5,540 nt of DNA, taken from assembly GCA_003229095.1 (NCBI GenBank), contig QIHS01000094.1, positions 1 to 5,540 of the forward strand, read 5' to 3'. Below the pieces are notes generated by a model. The model was not told the DNA's origin and ran no database searches. It saw only the letters and a list, made by a program, of their open reading frames with translations. Source of the DNA: Woeseia sp. (GTDB lineage Bacteria > Pseudomonadota > Gammaproteobacteria > Steroidobacterales > Woeseiaceae). Position numbers and translations under genes: made by a program. Positions 1 through 5,540 of this stretch are shown here, piece after piece. Each line of letters opens with the position of its first letter. Positions within the stretch are counted from its first letter, which is position 1.

Positions 1-40
1 CCCGGTTTTTGGGTGCGAATATCGGGCGATTGAACTTAAT

Positions 41-59
41 GCTATTGACAATCATTCTC
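41..59 (+). promoter_or_regulatory. Fur box upstream of bfd
   Basis: The 19 bases gctattgacaatcattctc match the classical Fur consensus GATAATGATAATCATTATC at 15 of 19 positions by direct alignment. The site covers the -35 element of the bfd promoter, so iron-loaded Fur bound here would block RNA polymerase. Fur repression of bfd is established in enterobacteria and pseudomonads, which fits a gene whose product releases stored iron when iron is scarce. The match is seen directly; binding is inferred. Confidence 0.8.
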
Positions 60-73
60 ATTTGCGATTGAAT
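45..73 (+). promoter_or_regulatory. Sigma-70 promoter of bfd
   Basis: A perfect -35 hexamer TTGACA (45-50) is followed, after a 17-base spacer, by TTGAAT (68-73), which matches TATAAT at four of six positions. Transcription would begin near base 80, giving a leader of about 20 bases before the bfd start codon. The -35 element lies inside the Fur box. Confidence 0.6.
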
Positions 74-101
74 GCTTCCAACGGAGCTAAACCACTGAAT
101 T

Positions 102-305
102 ATGTATATCTGTCTCTGCAAATCGGTCACTGACAAGCAAATTCGCCGCGCGGCGGCGAAAGGCGTGGATAACCTCTATGAGCTTCGCGAATCCCTTGGC
201 GTCGCCTCAGGATGCGGAACCTGTGCCAGTGCTGCTCAGGAAATTCTCGCGGAAACGACGAGTAAACGAGGCCGACCGTCGCTTTACGTCCCCTCGCCTG
301 TCTGA
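102..305 (+). CDS. bfd: Bacterioferritin-associated ferredoxin Bfd
   Basis: This 67-residue cytoplasmic protein is a member of the BFD-like [2Fe-2S] family. In the family it takes electrons from a ferredoxin-NADP reductase and passes them to the heme of bacterioferritin, reducing stored Fe(III) so that iron can be mobilised. The four cluster cysteines are C4, C6, C38 and C41, giving the characteristic C-x-C ... C-x2-C spacing, with the SGCGTC sequence around the second pair. The length fits the family (about 55-75 residues), and the short basic and proline-containing tail after residue 54 is not conserved. The start MYICLC is typical. The only Shine-Dalgarno-like sequence, GGAG at 83-86, is 15 bases upstream, which is unusually far, so initiation may be weak or depend on leader structure. 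The gene has a Fur-box promoter upstream and an intrinsic terminator and bfr downstream. Confidence 0.93.
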   Translation: MYICLCKSVTDKQIRRAAAKGVDNLYELRESLGVASGCGTCASAAQEILAETTSKRGRPSLYVPSPV

Positions 306-330
306 CCTCTGACGTCATGGTTCTGACTGG

Positions 331-351
331 CCGGCTATTGCCGGTTTTTTT
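331..351 (+). terminator. Intrinsic terminator between bfd and bfr
   Basis: The stem CCGGC (331-335) pairs with GCCGG (340-344) around the loop TATT, and seven T residues (345-351) follow at once. Two G-T wobbles (330/345 and 329/346) could lengthen the stem. The stem is short but all G-C, so it may stop only part of the transcripts and act as an attenuator between bfd and bfr. Confidence 0.8.
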
Positions 352-383
352 GTGCGCACAGGACCTTTACAATTACAATGTAA
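350..383 (+). promoter_or_regulatory. Possible bfr promoter with TTACAA repeats
   Basis: Just after the terminator, TACAAT (374-379) matches the -10 consensus at five of six positions. The best -35 is a poor TTGTGC (350-355) at 18 bases, so an activator or a different sigma factor may be needed. The -10 lies in a tandem TTACAA-TTACAA (367-378), and TTACA-A-TGTAA (373-383) is an 11-base inverted repeat that could be an operator. Both are seen in the sequence; their function is inferred. Confidence 0.3.
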
Positions 384-426
384 CCAAAGCAGTCTCTCAC
401 CCAGCACGAGTCCCGGAGCAAGCACA

Positions 427-891
427 ATGAAAGGCGACGCCACCGTCATTGAACATCTCAACCGCATATTAAAAAACGAACTCACCGCGATTAACCAATA
501 TTTTCTGCACTCCCGCATGATGAAAGACTGGGGGTTCGAATCGTTGGCTGCAAAAGAACATGAAGAATCGATCGATGAGATGAAACACGCGGATATGCTC
601 ATCGAACGAATCCTGTTTCTTGAAGGGCTGCCAAACCTACAAAGTCTGGGTTTGTTGCGCATTGGCGAAGATGTGCCGGAGATGCTGCAATGCGATCTGG
701 ATCTTGAGCTTGATGGCTTGCCGGATTTGCAAGCGGCAATTTCCTACTGTGAAGCGCACAAGGACTTCGTCAGCCGTGACCTGTTTGATGAGATACTGAA
801 ATCAGAGGAAGAGCACGTCGATTGGCTCGAGACACAGCTTGACCTGGTTGCGAGTCTCGGCGAGCAGAATTACCTGCAGTCTGCGAGGTAA
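427..891 (+). CDS. bfr: Bacterioferritin (heme-binding iron-storage ferritin)
   Basis: This 154-residue subunit should form the 24-mer cytoplasmic iron-storage shell that oxidises Fe(II) and stores the mineral. All six ferroxidase ligands are at the E. coli positions: E18, E51, H54, E94, E127 and H130. M52, which coordinates the heme between two subunits, is also present, as are the signature blocks NELTAINQYFLH and ESIDEMKHAD. Residue 46, a histidine in E. coli that forms part of an inner-surface iron site, is glutamate here, with a histidine at 45; D50 is kept. The frame is open back to a GTG at 352, but the ATG at 427 gives the conserved MKGD start and has GGAG (415-418) eight bases upstream. 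The partner gene bfd lies just upstream beyond a terminator. The gene converges with the tRNA/gltX unit. Confidence 0.96.
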   Translation: MKGDATVIEHLNRILKNELTAINQYFLHSRMMKDWGFESLAAKEHEESIDEMKHADMLIERILFLEGLPNLQSLGLLRIGEDVPEMLQCDLDLELDGLPDLQAAISYCEAHKDFVSRDLFDEILKSEEEHVDWLETQLDLVASLGEQNYLQSAR

Positions 892-970
892 GTCGCACCA
901 CTCCTACTTGAGTTCGGCGTGCACTGCTTAGCTGTCAGCTTGAACAGGTGTGAAGTGCCTTGAACACCAC

Positions 971-996
971 AAAAAAAGACCCGCAAGCGCGGGTCT
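971..996 (-). terminator. Intrinsic terminator of the gltX-tRNA unit
   Basis: On the minus strand an 8-bp stem, AGACCCGC/GCGGGTCT (996-989 with 984-977), encloses the loop GCTT and is followed by a run of T residues (977-971). It lies 11 bases past the CCA end of tRNA-Glu. On the plus strand the same stem is followed only by ATTTC, so it may also stop bfr transcripts weakly. Bases 892-970 between bfr and this element hold no gene that I can see. Confidence 0.9.
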
Positions 997-1007
997 ATTT
1001 CAAAAAA

Positions 1008-1083
1008 TGGCGTCCCCAGGGGGGTTCGAACCCCCGTTACCGCCGTGAAAGGGCGGTGTCCTGGGCCACTAGACGATGGGGAC
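1008..1083 (-). tRNA. tRNA-Glu (anticodon TTC)
   Basis: The 76-base cloverleaf includes an encoded CCA (plus 1008-1010 TGG). The acceptor stem GTCCCCA pairs fully with TGGGGAC, the discriminator is G, the anticodon stem encloses the loop CTTTCAC with anticodon TTC (1049-1047), and the T arm carries GGTTCGAACC. It reads Glu GAA/GAG codons and is the substrate of the GltX encoded upstream on the same strand. Glu-tRNA(Glu) also feeds tetrapyrrole synthesis through HemA in this bacterial group, which is established knowledge. Only 24 bases separate it from tRNA-Ala, so the two are processed from one precursor. Confidence 0.97.
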
Positions 1084-1107
1084 GCAGGACTTTCTTTGTC
1101 AGTTTCG

Positions 1108-1183
<76 letters not shown>

Positions 1184-1211
1184 ACGGAGCCGCGCACTAG
1201 ACAGGGTTCTG

Positions 1212-2624
1212 TCAACTGCCGGCAGCCCGCTCCCGAATCAACTCAATTGCGTGGTCCAAACGCTTCAGTGTTCTCTCTTTCCCGACCAGCCAGATGGTCA
1301 CGTCGATTGGCGGCGATACCGAGCCACCGGTCACCGCAACACGGATCGGCTGACCCAGCTTGCCCATATTGATTTCGAATTTAGCGGCGATATCCTCGAT
1401 TGCGCCGGCGATGATCGCCCGGTCCCATTTCGGCAGCGAGGCGAAATGATCGCGAACTGCGATTAGCGGCTCCAGAATGACCGGGCGCAGATTTTTCTTC
1501 GCCGCCTTTGGCTCAATGTGCTCAAAGTCTTCGTAGCAATAGCGGGCGCTAGCTGCCATTTGCAGCAGCGTCTCGGCGCGCTCGCGGAATCCTTCGGCAA
1601 TATCAACCGGTGCGGGTCCGTCATCAGGATTCAGGCCTGCCTCTTGCAGATAGGGGACAAGCTCTTTTCCAATGCGTTCCAGGGGCGCCGCCATGATGTG
1701 TTGCTGATTTAGCCACAAGAGCTTTTCGGCATTGAATGCCGAAGCCGACTGATTGATGTCCGCAATATCAAACAGGCGAACCATTTCATCGATGCTGAAA
1801 ATCTCCTGGTCGCCATGAGACCAACCGAGGCGTACGAGATAGTTGAGCATCGCCTCTGGCAAGTATCCCTGCCGTTCATAATCACGAATATCCACTGCGC
1901 CGTGCCGCTTCGAAAGTTTTGCCCCGTCGGCGCCCAGAATCATCGGCAAATGGGCGTACGCGGGAACTTCAGCGCCCAATGCTGCCAGCATGTTCATTTG
2001 CCGCGGCGTGTTGTTGAGGTGGTCGTCACCACGAACGACATGCGTGATTCCCATATCATGGTCATCGATGATCACGGTGAAATTGTAGGTTGGCGTACCG
2101 TCGGCACGTGTAATAATCAGATCGTCGAGTTGGGCGTTCTCAAACACAACTCGACCACGAACCTGGTCGCTAACAATTACTTGTCCGTCAAGCGGGTTGC
2201 GAAAACGCACCACGGGCACCACACCTTCGCGCGGTGTTTTCCGGTCCCGGCAACGGCCGTCATAGCGAACCCTGCCACCTGCCCTCATTTGCTCTTCGCG
2301 AAGTGCTGCCAACTCTTCTCTGGAGCAGTAACAGTGGTACGCCTTACCTTCGGCAAGCCACCGATCGGTAACGTCCCGGTAGCGATCGAAGCGCTGGGTC
2401 TGATAGAACGGACCCTCATCGGCATTGAGACCAAGCCAGGCCAGGCCCTCGAGAATCGCCTCTACGTTTTCCGGGGTCGAGCGCGCACGGTCGGTATCCT
2501 CAATACGCAAGATGAACTGCCCGCCGTGGTGACGCGCATACAGCCAGCAAAAGAGCGCCGTGCGCACACTGCCAAGGTGCAGGACGCCGGTAGGGCTCGG
2601 GGCAAAACGGGTACGGACGGTCAT
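1212..2624 (-). CDS. gltX: Glutamyl-tRNA synthetase
   Basis: This 470-residue class I synthetase attaches glutamate to tRNA-Glu in the cytoplasm; E. coli GltX is about 471 residues. The catalytic Rossmann fold has RFAPSPTG at 6-13 and the HIGH-equivalent HLGS at 16-19, followed by IEDTD (41-45). The KMSKS-equivalent KLSKR is at 236-240. C98, C100 and C125 match three zinc ligands of the E. coli enzyme; the fourth position, 127, is Asp instead of His. The anticodon-binding domain occupies roughly 310-470. The frame continues upstream to 2717, but the ATG at 2624 gives the family-typical MTVRTRFAPSPTG start. I see no good Shine-Dalgarno before it (only AGG about 14 bases away), so initiation may be leader-dependent. 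Downstream on the same strand come tRNA-Ala and its own substrate tRNA-Glu, sharing one terminator. Confidence 0.96.
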   Translation of the reverse strand: MTVRTRFAPSPTGVLHLGSVRTALFCWLYARHHGGQFILRIEDTDRARSTPENVEAILEGLAWLGLNADEGPFYQTQRFDRYRDVTDRWLAEGKAYHCYCSREELAALREEQMRAGGRVRYDGRCRDRKTPREGVVPVVRFRNPLDGQVIVSDQVRGRVVFENAQLDDLIITRADGTPTYNFTVIIDDHDMGITHVVRGDDHLNNTPRQMNMLAALGAEVPAYAHLPMILGADGAKLSKRHGAVDIRDYERQGYLPEAMLNYLVRLGWSHGDQEIFSIDEMVRLFDIADINQSASAFNAEKLLWLNQQHIMAAPLERIGKELVPYLQEAGLNPDDGPAPVDIAEGFRERAETLLQMAASARYCYEDFEHIEPKAAKKNLRPVILEPLIAVRDHFASLPKWDRAIIAGAIEDIAAKFEINMGKLGQPIRVAVTGGSVSPPIDVTIWLVGKERTLKRLDHAIELIRERAAGS

Positions 2625-2659
2625 GACAAGCGGGTAGCCTGATGCGGAGAACGCGCAGG

Positions 2660-2689
2660 AGTTTAACAGACAAAATATTTCCCTGTGGA
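2660..2689 (-). promoter_or_regulatory. Candidate gltX promoter
   Basis: Read on the minus strand, TCCACA (2689-2684, four of six matches to TTGACA) is followed after 18 bases by TAAACT (2665-2660, four of six matches to TATAAT), preceded by TGT as in an extended -10. Transcription would start near 2653, leaving about 29 bases of leader. This supports the ATG at 2624 over upstream starts. The elements are individually weak. Confidence 0.3.
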
Positions 2690-2902
2690 ACGAGAATTTG
2701 GGTGGGTTAGCTCGCAACGCGAGATTCCATATTTATGCACAATTCGGTTGTCTGTTGTCCAATTTGTGTATGCCTGCGTATGCCGACTCAGTCGACATCC
2801 TCTTTTTTGCCGTCATGATCCTCAATCGCGCTCACAAAACTCGATAGTCGCACGTTCATGGTTGGACCAGACAGCCGACGAGTAGTATTCAGGATCAATC
2901 CT
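2690..2902. other. Intergenic region with small inverted repeats, no gene seen
   Basis: This AT-richer stretch between the divergent gltX and the ATP-grasp fragment has no convincing gene on either strand. It holds a perfect small hairpin CTCGC-AAC-GCGAG (2711-2723), an 11-base palindrome CGACT-C-AGTCG (2784-2794), and a direct repeat GTATGCC (2768-2774 and 2778-2784). No T-run follows the hairpins closely enough to call a terminator. The region should carry promoters for both directions, but none is clear for the plus strand. Confidence 0.5.
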
Positions 2903-3175
2903 GTGGCTAAGGTGCTGTTTCCGGACCCGTTCATCACTACCGAGATTGCAGCCGTACGCGCACTCGGACGACGCGCCGATGTATGCGATGTTGCCTGGTC
3001 TTACGGACCAATAAAAAAACTTTTCAAGAGTCGATTCGTCCGGCAGGTCAACGCGACTTCGAATCTCGCTGATGACCCGGATCAATTTGCACGAGATATC
3101 ATTGGCCATTGTCGGAACGGCGCTTATGACGTTGTTTTGTCGGCGGCGCGCTGGCGCATCAAGGCCACGATGTGA
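2903..3175 (+). pseudogene. Truncated ATP-grasp-like protein, N-terminal fragment
   Basis: The GTG at 2903 has AGGA (2891-2894) eight bases upstream, a good ribosome binding site, and begins VAKVLFPDPFITTEIAAV. The layout resembles the N-terminal domain of ATP-grasp ligases of the carbamoyl-phosphate-synthase-like type: a beta strand KVLFPD (residues 3-8), a helix with AAVRALGRRADV, then SRFVRQ, a DDPDQFARDI helix and a strand YDVVLS near residue 80. Such proteins are normally 300-400 residues, but here only about 80 residues of likeness remain before the frame enters panE-like sequence in another frame and stops at 3173-3175. The ATP-binding and ligase core is absent, so I treat it as a remnant. 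The family call rests on pattern recognition. An alternative is that bases from about 3096 belong to the panE remnant (frame 3096-3140 reads SLAIVG then TLF). A start at ATG 2858 is possible but lacks a ribosome site. Confidence 0.45.
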
Positions 3176-3842
3176 CTTTTGTCGATCATGGGGCACGTCT
3201 GGCTGCGTTGCGTACGCACAGGCTGAAGCTCATCGGCCTGCAGAACGACGTTCGAACAATCACGCGAGCACGGTTCGCCGATGCCGAGTCGATCGGGGAC
3301 GGATTTGAACTGGTATTGCTGGCAGTCAAGGCCCATCAGATTCCGGCGTTATCGACCTGTCTGCGTCGTATTCTTGGCAACGACACAGTCCTGCTAACCC
3401 TGCAAAATGGAATACCCTGGTGGTATTTCCAGGAAGCCGGCGGTGATCTGGAGGGTAGGCACATCAACGCGCTTGATTCCGATGGGCCTATCGCGGCCGC
3501 TGTTCCCACAGAGAACATTGTTGGAGCAGTCATGTATCCGGCTGCGGAGATTGATGATGACGGCGTGATTCGTCATGTTGAAGGCAACAAAATCGTTGTC
3601 GGAGAACTTGGCGGAAATCGATCGGACCGGTTGCAGCGCATTGCCGGTGCAGAGCGAGTGGGCGAACACAAAACGTCGATGTTGCAGGATCTCGAAGCCG
3701 GCCGGCAAATGGAGATTGATGCGGTCATTGGAAGCGTGCTGGAAATCGCCGATATGACCGGTGTCTCCATGCCGCAAACTCGCGTGGTCTACGCATTGGT
3801 GAAGAAACTGAACGACCATGCAACATGGCGGATCGTGACTCA
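3142..3842 (+). pseudogene. Decayed 2-dehydropantoate 2-reductase (PanE/ApbA family)
   Basis: Intact members use NADPH to reduce a 2-keto acid, ketopantoate in pantothenate synthesis. The frame from 3142 reads GGALAHQGHDVTFVDHGARL, then LLAVKAHQIPAL, then LQNGIPWWYF (3394-3423), which carries the Asn equivalent to the active-site Asn98 of E. coli PanE. VMYPAAEI and IRHVEGNKI follow. After NRSDRLQ (to about 3636) it jumps to RIAGAERVGEHKTSMLQDLE and QMEID, which belongs to the C-terminal domain. Some 70-80 residues are missing at this junction, including the K-x3-N helix (K176/N180 in E. coli). The N-terminal GxGxxG NADPH loop is also absent from this frame, and the family-typical end near 3820 has no stop; the frame runs to a TAG at 4060-4062 antisense to the flippase. 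A GTG at 3172 could start translation, but no active enzyme is expected. The true ends are uncertain. Confidence 0.8.
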
Positions 3843-5285
3843 GACGTCTTGGCGGCCTGGCCTGCTGCTCAGCAGCTGCCTGAGAAACACCAGGTCCGAA
3901 CCCCGAATCGCGCGAAACGACCACAACAAAAATGTGCCAAGCACAACGAAAACCACCGCGCGCAGCCACAGGACTTGGTCGGCAAGCGTCGATGAAACGG
4001 CAACAGTGATTGCGCACGCAAACAGCGCGGGCAAGCACGGTCGCGCGACGGCTGGCAAGTAGCCCGTGGGCCGCAGAGCAAAATACATGATCATCAGTTT
4101 TAAGGTTTGGGAAGCAAGCAAGGCGATTGCAAGGCCGGTCGCGCCCATCGACGGAATCAGCGACATGCAGAGTATCAGCAGGCAAGCCAGTCCCGACCCT
4201 TTGGCCATCAGTACCAGTCTTTTGTGATCACTCGCAATACCAATAGTTTCGAGGACCGCACTAAGGCCTCTCAAGGCGATCAACCACGCTACAATCCTGA
4301 GCATCCCTGACGCCAGTTGATACCGGTCGCCGAACAGAAAGCCGATCAGATCCTCTGCAAAGAGATACAGCACACTTGCGAGCGGCAATGAGATCAGCAA
4401 TATCAGCCGTGCGCAGCGATCAGCCAACAGACGGAATTGAACTCTATCCGTTGAAATCAGCTTAACCATCGCCGGAAATATCGCATACGCAAACGTTACG
4501 TGTAATATTCCGGCCGCCATTACCAGGCGTTCAGCGGAGGCAAATACCCCGACCTGCTCGGCGCCACCGACAGCCCTGAGAAATAGCAGCCCAACGCGAG
4601 CGTACGCAATAGTAAGGGCAACGATAAAGAAAAAAGGCAGGGCTTCGCGCCATAAACGGATAAGCGCCGCACCATCAAAGCGAAACTGCGGTCTGCCGAA
4701 CTCGGAAAATGCCAATCGGGATAAGATCAGCATTGCGATTAACGCACTTGCCGGTAACACCAGCAACACCGCCTCCAAGGTGCCCCCCGCCCAGATCGCC
4801 GCACTGCCGACAATCAGGATTAGCAGCCTTATAGCAACATCCGACAAAGCCGAATACGCCATGCGTTCAGTGGACGTAAAGCCGATGCAAAACATCCCCC
4901 ATATGGGTGTCAGTAGCTGGAAAGAACTCACGATGGCAACGATACGCAACTCGTATCCGGAGAAACCGAGTAGCTTTGCTGTGACAACGAAAACCAACCA
5001 AATGGCGATCGCCAGCAACATCTGGGCCGGAAACTGGATACCGACCTGAACTCGCCATTCGCCGGGTTCCTGACTGCATTTTCGCAACAACAGTCCGTTC
5101 GTGCCAAGACTGACGAATATCGCGAGGAGAGCCCCAAGCGATAGTGCAAAAGAGTATTCGCCAAAGGTTCCCGGGCCATATACCCGCGCAATGTGGACTA
5201 TAAATGCGAAATTGGCCAGCTGCGAGACGAGACTGGCGCCCAGGAGGATCGTGGTGCTTCTCAGAATGCGACGTTCAATCTCCAC
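3840..5285 (-). CDS. MOP-superfamily polysaccharide flippase (Wzx-like)
   Basis: This 481-residue integral inner-membrane protein has about 14 hydrophobic segments (roughly residues 11-33, 43-60, 86-107, 113-136, 149-167, 169-190, 216-238, 248-275, 290-310, 325-347, 363-380, 382-402, 415-433 and 440-458). The block ARVYGPGTFGEYSFALSLG after the first segment is typical of the polysaccharide-biosynthesis/Wzx group, which flips lipid-linked sugar units across the membrane. The length fits the family (400-500). The start is GTG at 5285-5283, 11 bases inside the upstream gene; only a weak GAGA lies ahead, so translational coupling is likely. The transported glycan cannot be told from the sequence. 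The 3' end abuts the panE remnant on the opposite strand, with no clear terminator. A CCATG-CAA-CATGG inverted repeat (3816-3828) lies just past the stop but lacks a T-run. Confidence 0.85.
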   Translation of the reverse strand: MEIERRILRSTTILLGASLVSQLANFAFIVHIARVYGPGTFGEYSFALSLGALLAIFVSLGTNGLLLRKCSQEPGEWRVQVGIQFPAQMLLAIAIWLVFVVTAKLLGFSGYELRIVAIVSSFQLLTPIWGMFCIGFTSTERMAYSALSDVAIRLLILIVGSAAIWAGGTLEAVLLVLPASALIAMLILSRLAFSEFGRPQFRFDGAALIRLWREALPFFFIVALTIAYARVGLLFLRAVGGAEQVGVFASAERLVMAAGILHVTFAYAIFPAMVKLISTDRVQFRLLADRCARLILLISLPLASVLYLFAEDLIGFLFGDRYQLASGMLRIVAWLIALRGLSAVLETIGIASDHKRLVLMAKGSGLACLLILCMSLIPSMGATGLAIALLASQTLKLMIMYFALRPTGYLPAVARPCLPALFACAITVAVSSTLADQVLWLRAVVFVVLGTFLLWSFRAIRGSDLVFLRQLLSSRPGRQDV

Positions 5286-5540
5286 AATGGTCTCGCACTG
5301 TCGGCGGCACTTCGCACACGAATGCTTTCAATTTTTCTGCGGGCGAGCGCGGCAGCATCGGCATCGCAACGATATTCACGCGGGCGTCCGGAAAATCAAC
5401 CGTTATCGCATCGCGAATCCGGTTTTCCTCCACCTCCGTCAATGCTCTTAGCGGAACAATTTTGGCCAGAAACTCATTAACTGAGGTCTGGATGATTTGA
5501 TATTCGCGCAGCAGATCCGAAAATGCGTCGAATCGCCACA
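5275..5540 (-). CDS. C-terminal end of a probable CapK/PaaK-like adenylate-forming enzyme (partial)
   Basis: A reading frame enters at the right edge (first full codon 5538-5536) and ends with TGA at 5277-5275, giving 87 residues. Its layout resembles the C-terminal domain of phenylacetate-CoA ligase/CapK proteins: LREYQIIQTSVNEF (9-23), a strand FLAKIVPL, an acidic helix LTEVEENRIRDAI (33-45), a strand RVNIVAMPMLPRSP (53-66) and a final EKLKAFVCEV in the place of the usual SGK-R-F-V ending. Family members activate carboxylates with ATP, and CapK-type versions are common in capsule and exopolysaccharide clusters; their substrates there are mostly unknown. The stop codon overlaps the flippase start by 11 bases, so the two form an operon. 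The N-terminal ATP-binding part is outside the window, which limits confidence. Confidence 0.6.
   Translation of the reverse strand, partial: WRFDAFSDLLREYQIIQTSVNEFLAKIVPLRALTEVEENRIRDAITVDFPDARVNIVAMPMLPRSPAEKLKAFVCEVPPTVRDHCGD

Noticed and set aside
1..10. CCCGGTTTTT at the left edge as the end of a terminator
   Set aside because: Only the possible 3' half of a stem is present; the other half would be outside the window.
352..426. Upstream 25-codon extension of bfr from a GTG at 352
   Set aside because: It begins at the end of the terminator and has no ribosome site. The ATG at 427 has GGAG at ideal spacing and gives the conserved MKGD start.
1815..2642. Long plus-strand open frame (275 codons) inside gltX
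   Set aside because: It is antisense to the strongly recognisable gltX and its translation shows no domain or coherent composition.
2625..2717. 31-codon N-terminal extension of gltX
   Set aside because: GltX proteins begin a few residues before RFAPSPTG; the extension has no family likeness and overlaps the candidate promoter.
2822..3196. Minus-strand open frame of 124 codons opposite the ATP-grasp fragment
   Set aside because: No family likeness or ribosome site was seen, and the plus frame there has a better start and a plausible fold pattern.
3816..3828. CCATG-CAA-CATGG inverted repeat as flippase terminator
   Set aside because: The stem is short and not followed by a T-run on either strand.
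3394..4185. Long minus-strand open frame spanning the PanE remnant and flippase end
   Set aside because: It is a shadow of the PanE-like plus frame and the flippase frame, rich in Cys, His and Arg with no recognisable domain.

Overview
The window looks like chromosomal DNA of a gammaproteobacterium. The bacterioferritin is of the E. coli/Pseudomonas type, the glutamyl-tRNA synthetase gene is followed by tRNA-Ala and tRNA-Glu genes (an order I recall from pseudomonads), and both tRNAs encode their CCA ends. The genus cannot be fixed by reading alone.

Left part (1-900), plus strand: an iron-storage pair. bfd, a small [2Fe-2S] ferredoxin, sits behind a near-consensus Fur box that covers a TTGACA -35 element. 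An intrinsic terminator follows it, and then comes bfr, a heme-binding bacterioferritin with every ferroxidase ligand present. Bfd passes electrons to Bfr so that stored iron can be released, so the two products work together, but the terminator suggests that their transcription is at least partly separate.

Middle (971-2689), minus strand: gltX, then tRNA-Ala(GGC) and tRNA-Glu(TTC), then one strong terminator. The synthetase and the tRNA it charges therefore appear to share a transcript. bfr and this unit converge at the terminator.

Right-centre (about 2903-3842), plus strand: decayed coding DNA. A well-started reading frame resembles only the N-terminal part of an ATP-grasp protein. It runs out of frame into a 2-dehydropantoate 2-reductase (PanE/ApbA) remnant that lacks its glycine-rich NADPH loop and an internal block of about 70-80 residues containing catalytic residues. 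The remnant's open frame continues antisense into the next gene.

Right end (3840-5540), minus strand: the C-terminal end of a probable CapK/PaaK-like adenylate-forming enzyme overlaps by 11 bases the start of a MOP-superfamily polysaccharide flippase. This is probably the end of a surface-polysaccharide gene cluster that extends beyond the window. The decayed genes lie at its border with the conserved gltX/bfr block.

I found no CRISPR array, insertion sequence or clearly new system. The most notable points are the scarred ATP-grasp/panE junction, the Fur-controlled bfd promoter with a terminator before bfr, and the gltX-cognate tRNA unit.
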